A stretch of DNA of 64,000 bases from Monosiga brevicollis MX1 (Eukaryota > Opisthokonta > Choanoflagellata > Craspedida > Salpingoecidae), in the NCBI RefSeq assembly GCF_000002865.3, contig NW_001865040.1, positions 432,905 to 496,904 on the forward strand. Reading direction: 5' to 3'. The position numbers were made by a program, and so were the translations under genes. Under the pieces are notes generated by a model, which ran no database searches, had not been told where the DNA came from, and saw nothing but the letters and a program-made list of their open reading frames with translations. Below, one piece after another: positions 59,001 to 64,000 of the stretch. Positions within the stretch are counted from its first letter, which is position 1, and every line of letters begins with the position of its first letter.

Positions 59001-62000
59001 TCCACCACATGCGACGAGGACAAAAAAATAAAATAAAATAAAAAATAAAATAAAAAATAAAATAAAAAATAAAAAAATAAAAATAACCCCCTCCTCCACC
59101 AATAATGCAGACTGAGGCATGGAATAACACACTTCGACCAGAAAAAAGAGTCCACCTGATCGCCCCTTACTCACACACCCACAACACCACGCAGAGCAAG
59201 ATGAGAGAAAAGACTTTGTACCCTACCAACCTGATTGAGCTCCTCAAGGCTATCCTGGTGTGGTCCGCCCATCACCACGATGAGGCGAGGACTGAATGAA
59301 TCGCCGTAGCGGGCTCGTAGGCGCAGTGAACGAATACAGGCGTCGGGCTTGATGTGCAAATTGATTTTGTGGCTGTCCTTGGTGCCATCCGAAGTCCAGA
59401 CGCGATCGGCGCGATCATTAAGTAAATTTTGCGCCGTGGCCATCCCTGAGGATACGCTCACCGTCGCAATCGGATCAATCGAGGGAAGATCCACCGCCAA
59501 GTTCAGCTCATTCTGCATGGCTTGGCCTGCCTCGGAATCATGCTCGTCGCCGACAGCTGTTGCAGCTGTGGATGCAGAAGTGGCACCCGTGTCCCGATCA
59601 CTGGCGCTGGCTTCCATGCTTGGTTTGGACGAGGAGATTGCGCCACTCGAACCCCCGGTTGAAGGGGAAGAGGCGCGCAAAGCAGGCGTCTGGTCGCTTG
59701 TGTTCATGAGTTGGGCGTGAATCTCCTTGAGGCGCTGCAAAAAGTCTTGTTCGAAAAGACGGTTAAGCACGGGCCCCTCTAGCTGCTGATGTAAATGTGC
59801 CACGGCCATGTTGATCAGGCGAAGGAGAGGGGCATGCGCTTCTGGCGAGAGCGCATCAGCAGCAGAAGAAGGCGTAGTGTCACCCACTGCAGTCACCGAA
59901 TGATGGTTGCTCTCGGCCGGACTGCTGGCGGGCGGCGAGATGGGAAGTGCCTGTAGCTGTTGCAGAGATGATCGTACAATGCGCTCAACAGAGGCCAGAA
60001 ACTCGAGGTAGGTGCTCATCAAATCTTGCCGGGACTGCTCCGAGCAGCTCTCAACATTGGCAAATATAGAGCCAAAGTTGGTGGCCACCTCGCGGTCGAG
60101 GGGCGAGCCCAGCAGACCACGAAGCAACTGAAAGCGGTAGGCGTTGTTGGTGCAGGCATCCAGGGTATTGGTCATGTTGGCAAGCGATGCTTGACGGAGT
60201 TCCGCGTGCCACTGCTGCGCGTCCAGGGTTTGCTCGAGGACGTCCAGCTCAATGGGGTCTCGCAAGTACGTCACAAGCAACTCAGTGATGTTTTTGCACA
60301 GGCTGGGTGGGGTAGCTTTGCCCCGCAAACCAGGCCGCAACCAGCTGTGAGATGCCGCTTGCACGAGGTCCTTCCAATCATTCCCCTCGATATCGTTGCC
60401 TAAGTCGAGAGCCGCCTGATCGGTCTCTGAAGAGACCGAGTCAGAGAGCCGATCTGGCGAGAGGGCGCGACCAGGAAGCTCTGGGCTCTTGGTGAGGAGA
60501 ACGTCGGCAACAGATTCGTCGTTGACGGATATGGTACGAACTTTTGCTCTGGACCAACGCTTGCTACGCAGGACAGACAAATTTTGAGGCCGCTGAACGC
60601 GGTCCACTAGAAAGACCGTGACGTCTCGTAGCTGCTCCAAAATCTGAACGTACTCGCAACCCTGCTCCTGCTTAATGCGCACGAGATGGCTTTGAACAGC
60701 AGAACAGGCCTTAAAAATTTCCTCGAGGGCAGGATCATCAAAGTCTTGCTCCCGTAGTGCTCTGGCCAACTGCTCGGTCAGGTCCAGGTGATAAGCCAGA
60801 ACAGCCGTCACGGCACCAAGAGCGCGCCACACCGGGTGGGTGGCTGGGAGACTCATGACACGATGCTGGGATATCAAGTACAGCGTCAGGGTATGGATGT
60901 CCGCATGCGCGGTGGTACTATCCTCGAGATGCGCTAGGGGCAGAATGACATCGGACATGGCCGCGGATGGTTCGTCCTGCAATCGCCCATCCTGAAGGCC
61001 GTTGAGAAAAACAGGATTAGTGAGGTAGTCCTCCAAGCTTGCAGTGTGTTGCTGCTGCTGCTGGCCAGCGCGCATAGCAGCCCGCGTCATGCTGGCGAGG
61101 GCCATGCACGCAGATTGCCCGAGATCAAAGAGCGCTTGGCGCGGATTATGGCCAGTGGCTGCCGGACCGCCACGCGCCAAAGAGTGGGCCTGCTGGTAGC
61201 TCATGTCCATCAAGACAAGATCACTCGACGAGCCCATGACACGCTCAATCAGGTGGATCAGGTTGTCCAGCGCCGCGCGGATCAGGTCCGTGCTCTGCTG
61301 CCGACCAGCAAAGGTGGACTCGGTACCAGTGCACTCGAGCACGAGGGAGCAAAGAAGTTCGCCAATTGGAGACAGGGGAATGGTCGTTAGTAGCTGGCGC
61401 ACCGTGTCCACGTGGGCGTTGAGATCCTTATCGAAGGAAAGAGCGCAGCACTCTAATACCTTGCAGGCGTTGTCAACCATAAAGTGGACGTAGGGCCCCA
61501 ACCCCACGTCACGACACGCACTGTTGTTGGTGACGAGGGCAAAAAGGACTCGCTGAAACTGAAGCACCAGGCGCGTGAGCGAGTTGCACACCAGGACATC
61601 GCGCTTGCTCTGAATGCCGGACCGACAAATGTCCGTCCACTGTGTCACTGCCTCACGAATCAAACTGAGGACTGAGGCACAAACGGGTGGAACAATCTGC
61701 TCCAACACTGGTTGACGCTCCACCTGCTCGAATTCAAGGCCAAAGGCGACTTCAAACGCGCGCGTGGCCGCAACGAACGAGGTGTCAGAAGAATGTGAAC
61801 CACGATCTTCATCGTCCACCAATTCCACATCAAAGCCGAAAAGCTCGAGGACGCAGCTCTCAACCACACCATCTTGGATGAGACTGTCAATAATGACCGT
61901 GACAAAAAAGTCGTGGCCATCAGCGTGAATGCGGTCTGTGTCGGACACGTCCGATCGATGCACCCGTGCCAAAATGTTGCTCGTCTGGGGCAGGAGCTCG

Positions 62001-64000
62001 GAAAGATTGTGCAGTCGATCTCTACATCAAAAGTGATCCAAGTTTTCAAGCGAGCGGCATCAAACGACAGACGCCGTGAGCAGACGCAAAGAGGTGGAAA
62101 CACGGGCAAGCCACAAACAAAAATTTGCAAGCAATCCACCAGACGAGGGTTATTGGCATGACACATACGAAACGGGCATCAAGAAGCGCCAGCGACTGCG
62201 AATCAGCTCGCGTGCCAAGTGGATGTCCTCTGGTGACGGAGCCGGCTCCGTCTTGGCAAACACCACGTCTGTGACAGCCTTCAGCAAGCGCTGACGATCC
62301 GACTCGGCAACGTTGAGGATGGGCCAGCCTTGCAGTAAGCTACAAACCCAGACGTCAAAGTGGAATGAACCAACATGACCGCAAACGTGTGCAAACAAAC
62401 GGGGGAGTATTGGCAGCACAACACTCACCAAAATTGAGCCGATGTCGCAACTTGTGATGAAACGGAGAGTGAGGCCGAAGCAAAGGTCAAGAGCATGTTG
62501 CGAAGCGGAGCTACCACCTCTTCGCCAATGGCCGCACGTGTTCGCACGGCCAGCTAAAGCATAGAGCAACACATAAGAATGGGAAAAAGTGGCTGATGAG
62601 CTTTCATCGGGAGAGCAAACAGCATGCAACCCAGTTGTGTCGGCTTTGTGGGCCCAAACAGAGGCCGCACCTGAAGACTGCGCTCGAGCATGGAAAGTAT
62701 GGCGTAAACACATCGGTTGCGCAGTTCTGGCGACGCGCATGATTCCATCAATGCTTCCAAAGTGCGAGCAATCGCTAACAAGGAGGCTTGATCCCCAGCG
62801 GGTGCAAACGGCACCGGCGTCAAGGGCAGCACGGCCAATGAGCCAGTCCAGGCCATGGCGTGATTGGAGCCCACCGCAACCTGACGGCAAGCGTTGACAA
62901 TCGATGCGATAAGGCAACGGGCACAGAACCGGCTTTTCTCTTCGGCGTGGCAGAGAAAATGAACAGCACAAGGGTGATGACGCACCTGGGTGACGTTTTT
63001 CCCCACTAGTGTGGTGAGAAGCACGGGGGTTGGATTGGTTTTTGTCCCCTCACTCACGGTGCCAAATTGGTACACCTCATTCTCTGCTGTCACTGCCAAA
63101 CCGCACGAATAATCCATCGCCGCCTGACACCACGAAAGAGCATTGAGAGCATGTGTGTGAGATCTGCCACGAAAAGAGAAACTCAAAATGGAAATAGAGG
63201 AGGAAGATAGCGTACGTTTGTGATGACGTGGTCCTCCAAAATGCGGGTGGGAGAGGGCACTGAGCCCGTGACTCGCCCATTGCCGAGAGCGCCCAAGGCG
63301 CAACTGCAATGATGAGAAGCACGACAGACCCCAGTTCAGAGATCGATGAGCCTCCTGAGGAGTGCCTCGTACCAAGGCCAAAGCCGTTGTAGGGTCGTAC
63401 CTGCCCCAGGTGTAAAGGGCGCCGTGATTTGTCAGGCAGCCGGATATTTGCAGACCACACCACGCCGCCTTGACACCTGAGCCGTCAAACTCAAAGTCAA
63501 TGCGCTCGGGCTGACGACGACGATCATTGGTACCATGACCCAATTTGCCTGCATCACCCCCACAAACAAAAATAAAAAAAGAAAATTAAGAAATTGATGA
63601 AGAAGAAAGGACGCAAATATTATTATTAGAAAACGTGGGGCCTTCGATATTCCACGCAGCGATGTCGTTCGTATGGAATCGGATCGGTGACGCATCAACG
63701 CTCACAAACATGAGCACAAGAGCTGAACTCACCAAAATCCCCATCGCCAAAACTGTAGATGTGCCCGTCCTCAGTCACGCACATGGAATGGGCATCTCCC
63801 AGGCCACATGCCACGTGCACCACACGGATGCCCCTGCGGACAGCAATTCAAGGCGTGAGTTGTCATGACATTTTGCAGTTTTGAACACCCATAGCAGCGG
63901 CAGAACATTTGCCTCTTACTCGGGAAAGGCAGCAACGCGTGTGGGGACGTTGACATCATCTGAGGTACCGTGACCAAGGCGGCCATAGCCGCCCCGGCCC
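50043..64000 (-). CDS. Giant HERC-type HECT E3 ubiquitin ligase (5' end outside window)
   Basis: Order along the minus strand: first RCC1-like repeats (64000 to ~62.98 kb: GYGRLGHGTSDDVNVPTR, FGDGDFGKLGHG); a long helical region (~62.9-59.6 kb); a DOC/APC10-like domain (~59.5-58.9 kb: RVWTSDG..HKINLHIKP, then QIKAAGINTR); another helical part; an EQ-rich repeat; a second DOC domain (~57.05-56.7 kb: GSHWIKLTFRENV, LAIKRCHDGGFDTRVRGI); RCC1-like repeats (~56.4-55.4 kb: WGHGSNTHGQLGL, MFGHGMYGRLGMGDE); a SPRY domain (~53.7-53.28 kb: GIYYWAVRCDFKG); and a HECT domain (GEGLDDAGGGFSES, PLLIPTPNGR, IGIAIRTSSPITL, RRSLELRLHEFDRQVAAIRRG, TCFFLLKLP with the catalytic Cys codon at 50359-50357, KLRYAITHCKAID). 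The HECT sequence is HERC1-like. It should transfer ubiquitin via the Cys thioester; substrates are unknown. One intron has a GC donor. The uninterrupted frames 58653-53176 and 61972-59171 are very large exons. Confidence 0.88.
57333..57426 (-). repeat. 24-base coding minisatellite (Glu/Gln repeats) in the HERC gene
   Basis: Nearly four copies of a 24-base unit, in frame, each encoding an octapeptide of the AEQEQEQE type. Copies differ at one or two bases, one of them changing Ala-Glu to Asp-Ala. It lies in a disordered linker before the second DOC domain. Confidence 0.85.
59026..59087. repeat. (A4-7T)n simple repeat in a HERC intron
   Basis: Runs of aaaat/aaaaaat units between the two halves of the first DOC domain. 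On the coding strand it is T-rich. The translated Phe/Tyr/Ile run is an artefact. Confidence 0.9.

Overview
The window reads as nuclear DNA of an intron-rich unicellular relative of animals. I favour a choanoflagellate such as Monosiga or Salpingoeca, because animal-type genes (RECQL4, PES1, SMG5/6, MVB12, UNC50, SETD7, NEK, HERC) carry many short introns of roughly 60-150 bases at high gene density. A plant-type family 35 beta-galactosidase and a fungal-type GPT2/SCT1 acyltransferase sit beside them. The species is an inference; the gene families are read directly from the translations. Most exon borders were placed by hand from GT/GC...AG sites that keep the reading frame.

Layout, left to right. 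0-10.3 kb: the 5' part of a TCP11-like gene (minus), a GH35 beta-galactosidase with an embedded ricin-type lectin (plus), a SETD7-like lysine methyltransferase (plus) and a short ELM2-like gene (minus). 10.6-25.8 kb: RECQL4 (plus), Pescadillo (minus) and an SMG5/6-type nonsense-mediated-decay factor (minus). 26-33 kb: a secreted carboxylesterase (plus), an MVB12-type ESCRT-I subunit (plus) and an RRM-glycine-rich RNA-binding protein (minus). 33.5-43.7 kb: a mitochondrial-looking protein with a J-like domain lacking HPD (minus), an intronless 853-residue membrane protein with a terminal zinc finger (plus), a glycerol-3-phosphate acyltransferase (minus) and UNC50 (plus). 44-49.7 kb: an unrecognised coiled-coil protein (plus), a NEK-type kinase (minus) and an EF-hand protein (plus). 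50-64 kb: one giant HERC-type HECT ubiquitin ligase (minus), whose 5' end lies beyond the window.

There are 18 protein genes, two of them partial. I see no rRNA or tRNA gene, CRISPR array, transposon, retroelement or virus-like element. Many neighbours are divergent pairs sharing a 0.25-1.6 kb 5' region (TCP11/GH35, ELM2-like/RECQL4, SMG/esterase, J-like/membrane protein, GPAT/UNC50, NEK/EF-hand). Simple repeats (CA, CT, GA, TG, poly-T, A-rich) lie in introns and spacers.

The genes do not form one pathway; they are mostly housekeeping (replication, ribosome biogenesis, RNA decay, trafficking, lipid synthesis). The most unusual items are the lectin inserted inside the GH35 enzyme, the HERC ligase with two DOC domains plus SPRY, a stop codon lying inside a strong 5' splice site in the RRM gene, an MVB12 exon that appears to lack an AG acceptor, the HPD-less J domain, and GC-AG introns.
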